Part shown: in pieces, positions 17,951-26,658 of the stretch
Layout: every line of letters begins with the position of its first letter
Numbering within the stretch: the stretch's first letter is position 1
Source of the DNA: an uncultured Clostridium sp.
GTDB taxonomy: Bacteria; Bacillota; Clostridia; TANB77; CAG-508
Direction of reading: 5' to 3'
DNA length: 42,383 nt
NCBI GenBank assembly: GCA_947165355.1
Contig: CAMUZZ010000008.1
Coordinates: 1-42,383, forward strand
Program-made: the position numbers and the translations under genes
Notes under the pieces: generated by a model
What the model was told of the DNA's origin: nothing
Databases searched by the model: none
The model's input: the letters and a program-made list of their open reading frames with translations, nothing else

Positions 17951-19660
17951 TTACTTAATATCTGTATTTCTCTCATATATACTAAAATGAGTATCTGAAT
18001 ATATTTGATTATAGTTTTCATCTTTATCCAGTGCACGAGAAAGCTTATTTCCTGAATATGAAATTACATGAGTAATTTTATATTTAACAAATATCGGCTC
18101 ATAATCTATTATCATATTTGAAACATCCATAAAATCTGAGAATATATCTCTTCCTTCATAACGTCCTTTATCGTTTTTAGTGCCATTAAATTCTGGTGTA
18201 TATAAATCACATCTTGAATCTATAAACACTGGTATATTTTCATATAGCAAATAACTTCCATAATTATACTCATTAAATAATCTTAAGTTTTCTTTTCCTA
18301 CACTTGGTATTAATTTTTCGTTTATATAGTTTGCAGCACTAACCGGATATGATGAAGCATCAACATAATATTGATTCTTTTTCATCATATAATTACTAAT
18401 AGAAGTTAGATTTATAAATAAAGTTATTATCACCACGAATATTAAATCGATAAATGTATGATTAAATTTGGTAAAAAATCTTTTATCTAGTCTGTTATAT
18501 AAATTACATATTAATCTTACTAAAATAAAATTTCCAATTAATACAAGCATAGAAACCTGACGTTGACTCATTAAACATAAGTATATTAACCCAAATGCCA
18601 TAAAGAAATCACATATTCTAATTTTAGTTTTAGTGAATGTAATAATTCCGAAGAAAATAACAAATATGGTCATTACTGTAGTATTTTTAATAAGTGTAAG
18701 AGGTAAATGCTCACTAATGCTTGCCGTTGTATTTCCTTCCATTATTCTAATTACGTACGTATATGGCATATCTTTTATTGGCGTTAGTAATCCTGTAAAT
18801 AAGCATATAAAAGCAATTAAGAATAACCATTTAATATTTTTCTCATGTTCTACATCTAACTTGTATGTTTTCTTTGATCTTTCTTCTATTCTATTATTAT
18901 GTTCAAGCTCTAATTTATTAATATTTTCTAGCTCTTTTTTATACTGTTCTTTGCTTAATTTTTTCTTTTTAAACTTAAGTCCTATTTTTTTGAACAGCAA
19001 ATTGAAATTAGTAGTTGCAATTCCTGTAATAAAGTACTGAGCTAAATATGGTAAATATAAAACAAAATAGAATGGCCAAACCGCCGAATGTATATTAGCT
19101 ATTAAAATTGGAATAGCTACTAACATAACAGCATACCTTATTTTTCTTGTTTTAATAAATCGCTCTATTCCATAAAGAGCAAGCACAAATAAACTAAAAG
19201 TTACAAGCTGTGCCCTTGCAGCTATAAAACCTCTTAAACAATATAACGATGCAACCGTTATTATTGCTGATATTGGTCTGTTTTTATTAAGTCTTCTATT
19301 AACATAGTATATTGATAGTCCTAATATAATCGAAAAAATACAAGTCATTACATAAACCGATTCGAGTCCATTTACTGAGTAGGCTTTATATGTAAACCAA
19401 TCATAAAACCAATGTGGATATGTATATACTAAATTTTCATGATATGAAAATGGATCTTGCGAATACAATCCCATATTCCAAGGTAATAATTGTTTTGGAT
19501 CTTTAACGTTTTTTTGGATATATTCACCAATTTTTATAGTATAATATGTGTCATTTTGAAATGTTTTCGGAGTAATAGAAAAAGCATAAAAAGCTATTAC
19601 TATTACAGCTAAAACCTCCATTACAATTTTTAATATTTTGTTTCCTAAGTCTTTATTCAT
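17951..19660 (-). CDS. GT-C-like polytopic membrane protein, unknown substrate
   Basis: This 569-residue protein has about ten or more hydrophobic segments. The first extracellular loop carries NDTYYTIKIGEYI, the position where GT-C glycosyltransferases keep an essential Asp. The C-terminal soluble part reads FNEYNYGSYLLYENIPVFID, then SRCDLYTPEF, a pattern seen in uncharacterised GT-C-like membrane proteins of many phyla. A charged coiled-coil-like insertion (about residues 225-270) lies in a cytoplasmic loop. It could transfer a sugar from a lipid carrier, but no enzyme of this group is familiar to me. It leads the lspA-rluD-rluB run with its own promoter (19692-19720). Confidence 0.5.
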   Translation of the reverse strand: MNKDLGNKILKIVMEVLAVIVIAFYAFSITPKTFQNDTYYTIKIGEYIQKNVKDPKQLLPWNMGLYSQDPFSYHENLVYTYPHWFYDWFTYKAYSVNGLESVYVMTCIFSIILGLSIYYVNRRLNKNRPISAIITVASLYCLRGFIAARAQLVTFSLFVLALYGIERFIKTRKIRYAVMLVAIPILIANIHSAVWPFYFVLYLPYLAQYFITGIATTNFNLLFKKIGLKFKKKKLSKEQYKKELENINKLELEHNNRIEERSKKTYKLDVEHEKNIKWLFLIAFICLFTGLLTPIKDMPYTYVIRIMEGNTTASISEHLPLTLIKNTTVMTIFVIFFGIITFTKTKIRICDFFMAFGLIYLCLMSQRQVSMLVLIGNFILVRLICNLYNRLDKRFFTKFNHTFIDLIFVVIITLFINLTSISNYMMKKNQYYVDASSYPVSAANYINEKLIPSVGKENLRLFNEYNYGSYLLYENIPVFIDSRCDLYTPEFNGTKNDKGRYEGRDIFSDFMDVSNMIIDYEPIFVKYKITHVISYSGNKLSRALDKDENYNQIYSDTHFSIYERNTDIK

Positions 19661-19691
19661 CTGTATTTATTCCTTTCAATTTTCTTGCCTG

Positions 19692-19720
19692 ATTATATCA
19701 TTTAATTCCAGTATTTTCAA
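19692..19720 (-). promoter_or_regulatory. promoter of the GT-C-like/lspA/rluD unit
   Basis: On the minus strand TTGAAA (19720-19715), a 17-bp spacer and TATAAT (19697-19692). It abuts the plus-strand pflA promoter, forming a divergent pair. Confidence 0.65.
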
Positions 19721-19749
19721 TTGTATTTTACTCTTCTTTATGCTAAAAT
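19721..19749 (+). promoter_or_regulatory. probable promoter of pflA
   Basis: TTGTAT (19721-19726), a 17-bp spacer and TAAAAT (19744-19749). It predicts an untranslated leader of about 67 bases. A second TATAAT at 19795-19800 lacks a good -35. Confidence 0.45.
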
Positions 19750-19822
19750 GATTCTATCAAGACGCTACTATTTCGGTGAAAGGAGAAAACAGAATATAAT
19801 ACTATATTCGTTTATATAAGAT

Positions 19823-20266
19823 ATGAGTGATTTATTTGGAAAAATTCATTCTTTCGAAACATTTGGAGCAACAGATGGTCCAGGAATACGCTTTATTATT
19901 TTTATGCAAGGCTGTGGACTAAAATGTAAATTTTGCCAAAACAGAGATACATGGGATGGAAGATTTGGAAAAAAATATACAACAAAAGAATTAATTGATA
20001 AAATTATACGATATAAAAATTATTTTATTGCATCTGGTGGTGGAGTTACAGTTAGTGGTGGAGAACCTCTACTACAAGCTGATTTTTTAATTGAGCTCTT
20101 TACTGAACTAAAAAAGCTTGACATTCAAACTGCAATAGATACTTCTGGAAACTTCGAAATAACTGAAAAAATATCAGATTTAATTAATTTAACAGACTTA
20201 TTTCTATTAGACATAAAATGTATAAACGACGAAATTTGCAAAGACCTAGTTCGGAGTATCAAATAA
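19823..20266 (+). CDS. pflA: pyruvate formate-lyase activating enzyme, N-terminal part (frame breaks at a CGG codon)
   Basis: This radical-SAM enzyme installs the glycyl radical on pyruvate formate-lyase. Residues 1-143 are typical: KIHSFETFGATDGPGIRF, the CxxxCxxC cluster motif at Cys31, Cys35 and Cys38, and SGGEPLLQ. Family members read 'L-T/V-GVSN' after residue 142. Here GTT is followed by CGG (20252-20254), and the zero frame stops four codons later at 20266. Skipping one base gives GTT-C-GGA, restoring ...DLVGVSNKLELNFARYLS and a 239-aa enzyme. The AAAGGAG nearest the ATG is about 38 bases upstream, so the initiation site is weak. No pflB is in the window. It is either recoded by +1 frameshifting or a recent pseudogene. 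Confidence 0.8.
   Translation: MSDLFGKIHSFETFGATDGPGIRFIIFMQGCGLKCKFCQNRDTWDGRFGKKYTTKELIDKIIRYKNYFIASGGGVTVSGGEPLLQADFLIELFTELKKLDIQTAIDTSGNFEITEKISDLINLTDLFLLDIKCINDEICKDLVRSIK
20249..20255 (+). other. putative +1 frameshift site in pflA (GTT CGG A)
   Basis: Codon 143 GTT (20249-20251) is followed by an in-frame CGG. Skipping C20252 resumes at GGA (20253-20255) and restores the conserved GVSN segment. It shares the pattern NTT CGG with the two sites in the glycosyltransferase gene. Confidence 0.5.
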
Positions 20267-20543
20267 ATTAGAGCTTAATTTTGCAAGATATTTATCAGAC
20301 AATGGTAAAAAAATGTGGATTCGCCAAGTACTTGTTCCAGGATATACCGATAAAGAAGAAGACCTAATTAAACTAAGAGATTTTTTAGAGACACTAAAAA
20401 CAGTTGAAAAAGTGGATATTCTACCCTACCATGACCTTGGAAAATACAAATGGTTAGATTTAGATCTTGAATACCCTTTAGAAAATACAAGAACAGCTAC
20501 TTCCGAAGATGTAGAAAGAGCAAAGAAAATACTTGGCATTTAA
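20253..20543 (+). CDS. pflA: pyruvate formate-lyase activating enzyme, C-terminal part (+1 frame)
   Basis: These 96 codons continue PflA in the +1 frame: GVSNKLELNFARYLSDNGKK, then MWIRQVLVPGYTD, 'VDILPYHDLGKYKW' and a final AKKILGI. All are standard family segments. No independent start with a ribosome binding site exists (the first ATG, 20313, is internal to a conserved strand), so this part is made only if ribosomes shift at 20252 or the extra base is an artefact. The region has no other stop or indel, which argues against long decay. A bidirectional hairpin follows. Confidence 0.75.
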   Translation, partial: GVSNKLELNFARYLSDNGKKMWIRQVLVPGYTDKEEDLIKLRDFLETLKTVEKVDILPYHDLGKYKWLDLDLEYPLENTRTATSEDVERAKKILGI

Positions 20544-20585
20544 TATGGTACAACAATTTGCTCAGATTATAATATCAGTTAGAAT

Positions 20586-20623
20586 AAAAAAAACTCAAGC
20601 CATAAAAGCTTGAGTTTTTTTTT
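20586..20623. terminator. bidirectional terminator between pflA and rpsR
   Basis: The stem CTCAAGC/GCTTGAG (20594-20600 with 20608-20614) is extended by A8 on the left and T9 on the right, serving both convergent transcripts. Confidence 0.85.
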
Positions 20624-20624
20624 A

Positions 20625-20906
20625 TTAGTCTTGAGTATATGGTAACATAGCAATTTGTCTACATCTTTTTACTGCTAAAGTAATATCTCTTTGATGTTTA
20701 GCACATGCACCAGTAGCTCTTCTAGGTAATATTTTACCTCTTTCATTGATGAACTTCTTTAATTGTTCTGGATTTCTGTAATCTAATACGAAATTTTTAT
20801 CTTTGCATAATGGACATAATTTTTTTCTCTTTTTGAATTTAGGATTAAAATCATCATCCATGTTGTTATTTCTATTATTTCTTTTATTATTCTTCTTGTC
20901 TGCCAT
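20625..20906 (-). CDS. rpsR: 30S ribosomal protein S18
   Basis: S18 binds S6 on the 30S platform. The 93 residues carry a basic Asn-rich N-terminal extension of about 25 residues, then [20 protein letters not shown], '[22 protein letters not shown]' and [10 protein letters not shown]. The CPLC pair with later cysteines ([11 protein letters not shown]) suggests the zinc-binding form of S18. AGGGGGG precedes the ATG. It is the last gene of rpsF-ssb-rpsR and ends at a bidirectional hairpin. Confidence 0.96.
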   Translation of the reverse strand: MADKKNNKRNNRNNNMDDDFNPKFKKRKKLCPLCKDKNFVLDYRNPEQLKKFINERGKILPRRATGACAKHQRDITLAVKRCRQIAMLPYTQD

Positions 20907-20931
20907 TTTATTTCCCCCCTATCTTTTAAAA

Positions 20932-21372
20932 TTAAAATGGTAGGTCATCGCCAGAAAATGTTTCAAAGTCTGAATTTTCAGATGGTTCTTGATTTCCTGC
21001 AGGTGCATTTCCGAATGCATTATCAAAATTAGCACCAGCTCCATCTGAATCTTTTTTAGAACCTGTAAAGTATGCTTCTTCAGCAACTACTTCAGTTACA
21101 TAATGTTTTTGACCTTGTTCATCATCCCAAGTTCTTGTTTGTAATCTTCCAATTACACCAACTTGTTGACCTTTTTTAAAATATTTACTACAAAATTCTC
21201 CTGTTTTGCTCCATGCCACAATATTTATAAAATCTGCTTGTCTTTCTTCCCCCGGACGAGTAAATCTTCTATCTACTGCCAATGAAAATGAAGCAACTAA
21301 AGTATTGTTAGTTTGTGTATATCTAACCTCTGGGTCTCTTGTTAATCTTCCCATTAAAATAATTTTGTTCAT
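20932..21372 (-). CDS. ssb: single-stranded DNA-binding protein
   Basis: SSB coats single-stranded DNA during replication and repair. The OB fold covers about residues 1-105 (NKIILMGRLTRDPEVRYTQT, 'FINIVAWSKTGEFCSKYFKKGQ', GRLQTRTW). A Gly/Asn/Glu-rich linker follows, and the acidic tip ends DDLPF, which recruits partner proteins. I use the ATG at 21372, because GGTGA lies 5 bases upstream; the ATG at 21384 sits too close to its AAAGGA. It lies between rpsF and rpsR, the classic Firmicute order. Confidence 0.95.
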   Translation of the reverse strand: MNKIILMGRLTRDPEVRYTQTNNTLVASFSLAVDRRFTRPGEERQADFINIVAWSKTGEFCSKYFKKGQQVGVIGRLQTRTWDDEQGQKHYVTEVVAEEAYFTGSKKDSDGAGANFDNAFGNAPAGNQEPSENSDFETFSGDDLPF

Positions 21373-21432
21373 AGCTTTCACCATTCCTTTTATAGTAAAT
21401 TTAAAATTATAAATTCTTACTCTGATTAATTA

Positions 21433-21714
21433 TTAATCTTTTTTGATTGTCATGAATTTTATAATTTCATCTGTTATTCTGTAATTTCTTTCAAGCTCTG
21501 TTATTAAGCTTGGATTTGCATCGAAGTGGAATACTGTGTAAAAACCTTCTTCGAATTTTTTTACTGGATAAGCTAATGTTCTTTTTCCTAATTCTTCTAC
21601 TTCTTCAACTTTACCATCATTATTAATTAAATCTGTAAATTTTGAAACTAATGCTTTCATTCCTTCTTCGTCTACAGTTGGATTAATAATGATAACACTT
21701 TCGTATTTATTCAT
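21433..21714 (-). CDS. rpsF: 30S ribosomal protein S6
   Basis: The 93 residues match S6: MNKYESVIIINPTVDEEGMK, ELGKRTLAYPVKKFEEGFY, and 'LERNYRITDEIIKFMTIK'. AAGGAGGTGA is ideally placed before the ATG. It leads the rpsF-ssb-rpsR unit, with its own promoter and a leader that can fold. Confidence 0.96.
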   Translation of the reverse strand: MNKYESVIIINPTVDEEGMKALVSKFTDLINNDGKVEEVEELGKRTLAYPVKKFEEGFYTVFHFDANPSLITELERNYRITDEIIKFMTIKKD

Positions 21715-21829
21715 TATTTTTCACCTCCTTATGGATATAAAACCTACACTTTTTGTGCAAGTAAGGAAAATAGGCCTATGCTATTTTTCTCAATGTGCCC
21801 ATTTTACCACATTTTTTTTGACAAATCAA
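21715..21829 (-). promoter_or_regulatory. rpsF promoter and structured leader
   Basis: On the minus strand TTGATT (21829-21824), a 17-bp spacer and TAAAAT (21806-21801) form a promoter. The leader of about 80 bases can form two hairpins: AAAATAG with CTATTTT, and an 8-bp stem around a five-A loop (ACTTGCAC/GTGTAGGT, with G-U pairs). Known rpsF leaders bind the S6:S18 complex. I could not identify the diagnostic CCG bulge, so autoregulation here is only a possibility. Confidence 0.5.
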
Positions 21830-21849
21830 GTGGATTTTTACAATATTTA

Positions 21850-21879
21850 TTGACTTTTTTCACCAAATTATTGTATTAT
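21850..21879 (+). promoter_or_regulatory. promoter of mscL
   Basis: TTGACT (21850-21855), an 18-bp spacer and TATTAT (21874-21879), 37 bp before the start codon. Confidence 0.6.
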
Positions 21880-21915
21880 GTAGATATTAAATAAACATTG
21901 AAAGGGGAATTTTTT

Positions 21916-22389
21916 ATGTTTAAAAGTTTTTTTAAAGAATTTAGAGAATTTACATTAAGAGGAAATGTTATGGACTTAGCAGTTGGTGTTATTATAGGTG
22001 CTGCATTTGGAGATATAGTAACATCTTTAACAGATAGTTTTATTAATCCATTAATAAACTCTATTGGAGGAGCTGAAGTTGCTGGAGCAATAAGACTTCC
22101 ATGGGTTGACTATACAGGATTAGATGCAGAAGCTGCAAATGCTTTGTCATTAAATTATGGTAACTTCATAACAGCAATAATAAACTTTTTAATAATGGCT
22201 TTAATTCTATTTATCATATTAAAAATAGTTAATAAATTAATGACAGTTGGAAAGAAACCAAAGAAAGCAGATCCTACAACTAAGGTTTGCCCTTTCTGTA
22301 TGTCTGAAATTTCTATAAAAGCAACAAGATGTCCACATTGTACATCAGTGCTAGAAGAAGAAAAAAAAGACACTAAAAAAAGTAAATAA
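21916..22389 (+). CDS. mscL: large-conductance mechanosensitive channel with C-terminal zinc ribbon
   Basis: MscL opens under membrane tension and protects against osmotic downshock. The MscL core has the N-terminal helix and TM1 ([20 protein letters not shown]), the periplasmic loop and TM2 (about residues 85-108). The bacterial protein usually ends soon after this; here about 35 residues follow with CPFC and CPHC spaced like a zinc ribbon. AAAGGGG lies before the ATG at 21916; an upstream in-frame TTG (21898) overlaps that site. It is a single gene with its own promoter and terminator. How the ribbon affects gating is unknown. Confidence 0.92.
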   Translation: MFKSFFKEFREFTLRGNVMDLAVGVIIGAAFGDIVTSLTDSFINPLINSIGGAEVAGAIRLPWVDYTGLDAEAANALSLNYGNFITAIINFLIMALILFIILKIVNKLMTVGKKPKKADPTTKVCPFCMSEISIKATRCPHCTSVLEEEKKDTKKSK

Positions 22390-22412
22390 TCATAGTTATG
22401 GAAAATAAACAA

Positions 22413-22437
22413 AAACAACCTGCAAAGGTTGTTTTTT
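22413..22437 (+). terminator. terminator of mscL
   Basis: An 8-bp stem (22413-22420 with 22427-22434) with a 6-base loop leads into six T. Confidence 0.75.
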
Positions 22438-22477
22438 GTTTATCTTATAAACATCTATTTTGTTTTTCCTATTTCTC

Positions 22478-22506
22478 TTTACTTTACTTAATCTTTATAG
22501 TATAAT
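22478..22506 (+). promoter_or_regulatory. promoter of leuS
   Basis: TTTACT (22478-22483), a 17-bp spacer and TATAAT (22501-22506). Only about 33 bases separate the predicted start of transcription from the ATG, so there is no room for a T-box leader. Confidence 0.55.
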
Positions 22507-22545
22507 TTATGAAATTTTACTTATGTAAAATTAAGAAAGGATGCG

Positions 22546-24972
22546 ATGTATATGGATTATAATTTCCATGAAGTAGAAAAAAAATGGCAAGATAAATGGT
22601 ACAGCGAAGGTACTTTTAATGCCAAAAACGATTACACAAACCCTAATAAATGGTACGGATTAATAGAATTTCCATACCCTTCAGGACAAGGGCTCCATGT
22701 TGGGCATCCAAGAAGTTATACAGCATTAGATATAATTGCAAGAAAAAGAAGAATGCAAGGATACAATGTTCTTTATCCAATAGGATTTGATGCATTTGGA
22801 CTACCTGCAGAAAACTTTGCAATGAAAAATCATATTCATCCACGTATTACTACTGAAAAAAATGTGGCTCACTTTACAGAGCAATTAAAAGCTCTTGGAT
22901 TTTCATTTGATTGGTCACGTGAGGTTAATACAACAGATCCAAATTATTATAAATGGACACAATGGATTTTTATTCAACTATTTAAGAAAGGTCTTGCATA
23001 CAAAACAACAATGCCAATTAACTTCTGTACTGGATGTAAAGTTGGTTTAGCTAACGAAGAAGTTGTAAACGGTGTTTGTGAAAGATGCGGAAGCCCAGTT
23101 GTTCAAAAAGAAAAATCTGAGTGGATGCTAAAAATTACAGAATATGCCCAAAGACTAATAGATGACTTAGATGATGTTGACTTCCTTGAAAAAATAAAAA
23201 TTCAACAAAAAAATTGGATTGGAAGAAGCGAAGGCGCTGAAGTTAAGTTTAAAATAACTGGAACAGACGACGAATTAAAAGTTTATACAACAAGACCAGA
23301 TACACTATTTGGAGCAACATATATGGTTATAGCTCCAGAACATAAGTTAATAGAAAAATATGCATCAAAAATTACAAATATGGATGCTGTAAATGACTAT
23401 AAAAATCAAGCTAGTTTAAAATCAGACTTTGAAAGATCTGAAATAAACAAAGATAAAACTGGTGTTGAAATAAAAGGAATTACTGCAACAAATCCATTAA
23501 CAGGAAAAGAAATTCCAATTTGGATTTCAGATTATGTATTATCTTCATACGGAACTGGAGCTATTATGGCCGTTCCAGCACATGATTCAAGAGATTATGA
23601 ATTTGCAAAAAAATTCAACCTACCAATTATTCAAGTAGTTGATGGAGAAAATGCAAATCTTGAAAACGAGGCATTTACTGATGTTGAAACTGGAACACTA
23701 ATTAACTCAGATTTCTTAAATGGTCTTGAAGTTGCAGATGCCAAAAAGAAAGTAATAGAATACCTTGAAGAAAAAAATATTGGAAGCAAAAAAGTTAACT
23801 ATAAACTAAGAGATTGGGTATTTTCAAGACAACGTTACTGGGGTGAACCAATTCCAATGGTTTATTGCGATAAATGCGGCTGGCAACATATACCAGAAAC
23901 AGAATTACCATTAAAACTACCTGAAATAGAAGATTATGAACCAGGTGAAAATGGAGAATCTCCACTTTCTAAGCTTACAGATTGGGTAAATACTACTTGT
24001 CCACATTGTGGAGGACCTGCAAAAAGAGAAACAGATACAATGCCTCAATGGGCTGGATCATCTTGGTATTTCTTAAGATACATGGATCCACATAACGACA
24101 ACGCTTTAGCTTCAAAAGAAGCTTTAGAATATTGGTCACCAGTTGATTGGTATAACGGTGGTATGGAACATACTACTCTTCACCTACTATACTCAAGATT
24201 CTGGCATAAATTCCTATACGATATTGGAGTTGTACCAACTAAAGAACCATATCAAAAACGTACATCACATGGTATGATTCTAGGTGATAATGGAGAAAAA
24301 ATGAGTAAATCAAAAGGTAACGTTATAAATCCTGATGATATAGTCCGTGAATTTGGTGCAGATACATTTAGAGTATACGAAATGTTTATGGGACCATTCG
24401 ATCAATCAGCAGCATGGTCTATGGAAAGCATTAGAGGATGTTCAAAATTTTTAGACAGGGTTTGGAACCTTCAAAATATGCTAGTTGACGGAGATGAATA
24501 TACTCCAGAAACAGAAAAAATGATGCATCAAGCCATAAAGAAGGTAACAAACGATATCGAAGAGATGAAGTTTAATACTTGTGTTTCTACATTTATGACA
24601 ATGATGAATGAATTTACTAAACTAAAAAGAATTAACAAAGCTGAATATAAAACATTTATAACTCTACTTAACCCATTTGCTCCACACCTTACAGAAGAAA
24701 TGAATAAGGTTGCTGGATTTACAGAAGAACTAGCATATACAAAATGGCCATCATACGATGAAGAAAAAACCATTGAAGACACAATAGATTTACCAGTTCA
24801 AATAAATGGAAAACTAAGAGCAAATATTCAAATTAGTAAAGACGAAGATCAATCATCAATAAAAGAAAAAATTACATTAAACGAAAAATTAAAAACATAT
24901 ATTGATGGAAAAACTATTGTAAAAGAAATATATGTGCCAAACAAAATATATAATATAGTTGTAAAAGATTAA
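22546..24972 (+). CDS. leuS: leucyl-tRNA synthetase
   Basis: LeuS charges tRNA-Leu. The class I signature is HVGH at residues 51-54 and KMSKS at 585-589. Two zinc modules are visible: CTGC...CERC (about 165-190) inside the first part, and CDKCGW...CPHC (about 445-490). Between them lies the editing (CP1) domain, with [12 protein letters not shown]. The 808 aa and the [13 protein letters not shown] and [11 protein letters not shown] segments are standard for the bacterial type. AAGGA lies 5 bases before the ATG. No T-box lies upstream, unlike many Firmicute synthetase genes. It is a single gene ending at a strong hairpin. Confidence 0.96.
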   Translation: MYMDYNFHEVEKKWQDKWYSEGTFNAKNDYTNPNKWYGLIEFPYPSGQGLHVGHPRSYTALDIIARKRRMQGYNVLYPIGFDAFGLPAENFAMKNHIHPRITTEKNVAHFTEQLKALGFSFDWSREVNTTDPNYYKWTQWIFIQLFKKGLAYKTTMPINFCTGCKVGLANEEVVNGVCERCGSPVVQKEKSEWMLKITEYAQRLIDDLDDVDFLEKIKIQQKNWIGRSEGAEVKFKITGTDDELKVYTTRPDTLFGATYMVIAPEHKLIEKYASKITNMDAVNDYKNQASLKSDFERSEINKDKTGVEIKGITATNPLTGKEIPIWISDYVLSSYGTGAIMAVPAHDSRDYEFAKKFNLPIIQVVDGENANLENEAFTDVETGTLINSDFLNGLEVADAKKKVIEYLEEKNIGSKKVNYKLRDWVFSRQRYWGEPIPMVYCDKCGWQHIPETELPLKLPEIEDYEPGENGESPLSKLTDWVNTTCPHCGGPAKRETDTMPQWAGSSWYFLRYMDPHNDNALASKEALEYWSPVDWYNGGMEHTTLHLLYSRFWHKFLYDIGVVPTKEPYQKRTSHGMILGDNGEKMSKSKGNVINPDDIVREFGADTFRVYEMFMGPFDQSAAWSMESIRGCSKFLDRVWNLQNMLVDGDEYTPETEKMMHQAIKKVTNDIEEMKFNTCVSTFMTMMNEFTKLKRINKAEYKTFITLLNPFAPHLTEEMNKVAGFTEELAYTKWPSYDEEKTIEDTIDLPVQINGKLRANIQISKDEDQSSIKEKITLNEKLKTYIDGKTIVKEIYVPNKIYNIVVKD

Positions 24973-24984
24973 AATTTTATACAA

Positions 24985-25016
24985 AAAAACAGTTAAGCTT
25001 ATGCTTAACTGTTTTT
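24985..25016. terminator. bidirectional terminator between leuS and the LCP gene
   Basis: A 14-bp stem (24985-24998 with 25003-25016) with a TTAT loop is flanked by A- and T-runs, serving both convergent transcripts. Confidence 0.85.
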
Positions 25017-25026
25017 ATATTATATT

Positions 25027-26658
25027 TTATTCTCCGCCAGCTTGTTCTCCACCAGATTGTTGCTCACTTCCACTATTTGAACTTCCGCTACCAGAATTTT
25101 GCTCTCCGCTATTTCCACTTCCAGAGCCACCTTGTTCGGCACCTCCTTGATTATTGCTTCCGCTTTCTCCTTGGTTGCTTCCGCCATTTTCAGAACCACC
25201 TTCGCCAGTTCCACCTTGGTTTCCACCCTCTTGGCTTTGATTTCCACTATTGTTGTTTTCGTTTCCTGATCCGTTATCTGTATTATTAGCTTCACTGCTT
25301 CCGCTATTTCCTGTTCCATTTTCTGAATCATTAGTTGTATTATTAACTGTATTACTTACTTCTACACTATTTACTGTATTGTTTTCTACAGTATTCTTTT
25401 GTACAGTATTATTTACTGTATTGTTAACAATAGTATTATTTACTGTAGTATTTGTATTTTGAGTACTTGTATTTGAACTGCTTGAATCATCATTCTTTTT
25501 GCTACTTGATCCCCCGCCTGAGCTTGTTTGAGTTATTGGCTTTATATACTTAGCTTTTTCTTCTTCAGTTAAACCTAATTTTTCAACAAAAGAATCTATT
25601 ATTTCTCTTGTTTGAGAGGTATTAGCTCTATAGAACCATAATTCGTTTATCATTGCTGGAGTTCCAGGTAATTGTTCCATTGCTAAATTGTTTTCAACAT
25701 CAAAGTTAACAGCATATGGAATATATGATATAGCTTTTCCAATATCCATATTTGTTGATAAATTAGAGAATATTGCTTTTGCAATTTCTTTTAATTTGTC
25801 CATATCGTTTGTTTTTATAAGATCACTTGCAACTACTTTTATAAACTCTCTTTGGGTTCTCATTCTTCCAATATCATTATCCCCATACTCTGAACTATAT
25901 GAAGATCCATTGTTATTATGTCTGAAGCGAACTAACTGTTCTGCTTGATCACCATTAAGTCTTTGTTGTCCTGCCTTTAAGTGAATATGCAAATCTTGGC
26001 TATCATCATCGTAGTCCATGTTTATTGGTACGTCAAAATCAACTCCACCTATAATATCAACAATTTCAACAAGAGCACCTGTTTTTACTGTAACATAATA
26101 ATCTATTTGTACACCTGTTAATCTTTCAACAGCATCTACAGTTTTTTCTGGATTTGTTTGATATAACGCATTTATTTTGTCATATCCACCTGCATATGCT
26201 TCATTCTTTCCAACAAACGTATCTCTTGGAATTGAAAGCATAAACGCTTGATTTGTATCAGGATTATACCCCATTAAAATAATTGTATCTGTAAGCTCAA
26301 CCGAAATATCTTCACTAACACCCATTACAAGTATAAATATTGGGTCTTGATCTCCTAAAACATCTTTAACCATGTTCATTATTGCTCCAGTAAAGCTTCC
26401 ACCAGATTTATGCATATATTTTCCTAAAACAATTCCTGCCACTATTGCAATAATTAGCAAAATAGGAAGAAAGATTTTTAAAAATAAATGTCCTTTCTTT
26501 CCTTTTTTATCTTTGCCATTTTCATTATATGTAGAATTTTTTAAATTCTTTTTACTTCTCTTATTTTTTACTTCTTTATTATTTCCTTTTTCACTACTGT
26601 TTAAAATACTGTTACGAACATCATTTCCTTTTGCATGTTTAGCACTATTATTACTCAT
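25027..26658 (-). CDS. LytR-CpsA-Psr family wall-polymer ligase with low-complexity tail
   Basis: LCP enzymes attach teichoic acids or polysaccharides to peptidoglycan outside the cell. A basic N-terminal cytoplasmic part of about 55 residues precedes one membrane helix (about 58-80). The LCP domain follows (about 105-255), with TDTIILMGYN, SIPRDT, YDKINALY and the RFRHN arginine motif. From about residue 380 the tail is almost only Asn, Thr, Val, Gly, Ser, Glu and Gln (repeats of NNTVN, then GG/GSGN/EQ). It is probably disordered and wall-spanning. The ATG at 26658 overlaps the stop of the upstream oxidoreductase (ATGAGTAA), so translation is likely coupled. It is the last gene of the long run. 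The acceptor polymer is unknown. Confidence 0.88.
   Translation of the reverse strand: MSNNSAKHAKGNDVRNSILNSSEKGNNKEVKNKRSKKNLKNSTYNENGKDKKGKKGHLFLKIFLPILLIIAIVAGIVLGKYMHKSGGSFTGAIMNMVKDVLGDQDPIFILVMGVSEDISVELTDTIILMGYNPDTNQAFMLSIPRDTFVGKNEAYAGGYDKINALYQTNPEKTVDAVERLTGVQIDYYVTVKTGALVEIVDIIGGVDFDVPINMDYDDDSQDLHIHLKAGQQRLNGDQAEQLVRFRHNNNGSSYSSEYGDNDIGRMRTQREFIKVVASDLIKTNDMDKLKEIAKAIFSNLSTNMDIGKAISYIPYAVNFDVENNLAMEQLPGTPAMINELWFYRANTSQTREIIDSFVEKLGLTEEEKAKYIKPITQTSSGGGSSSKKNDDSSSSNTSTQNTNTTVNNTIVNNTVNNTVQKNTVENNTVNSVEVSNTVNNTTNDSENGTGNSGSSEANNTDNGSGNENNNSGNQSQEGGNQGGTGEGGSENGGSNQGESGSNNQGGAEQGGSGSGNSGEQNSGSGSSNSGSEQQSGGEQAGGE

Noticed and set aside
22440-22545. A T-box leader upstream of leuS
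   Set aside because: The region between the promoter and the ATG is only about 40 bases and has no GGTGG-type T-box sequence.
25020-25331. Overlapping frames rich in E/V/K or F/L in the tail of the LCP gene
   Set aside because: They are frame shadows of a repeat-rich coding sequence, with no start signals.
25330-25470. Direct repeats in the LCP tail as a CRISPR array
   Set aside because: The repeats are short, irregular and in frame, and encode NNTVN; there are no spacers of constant length.
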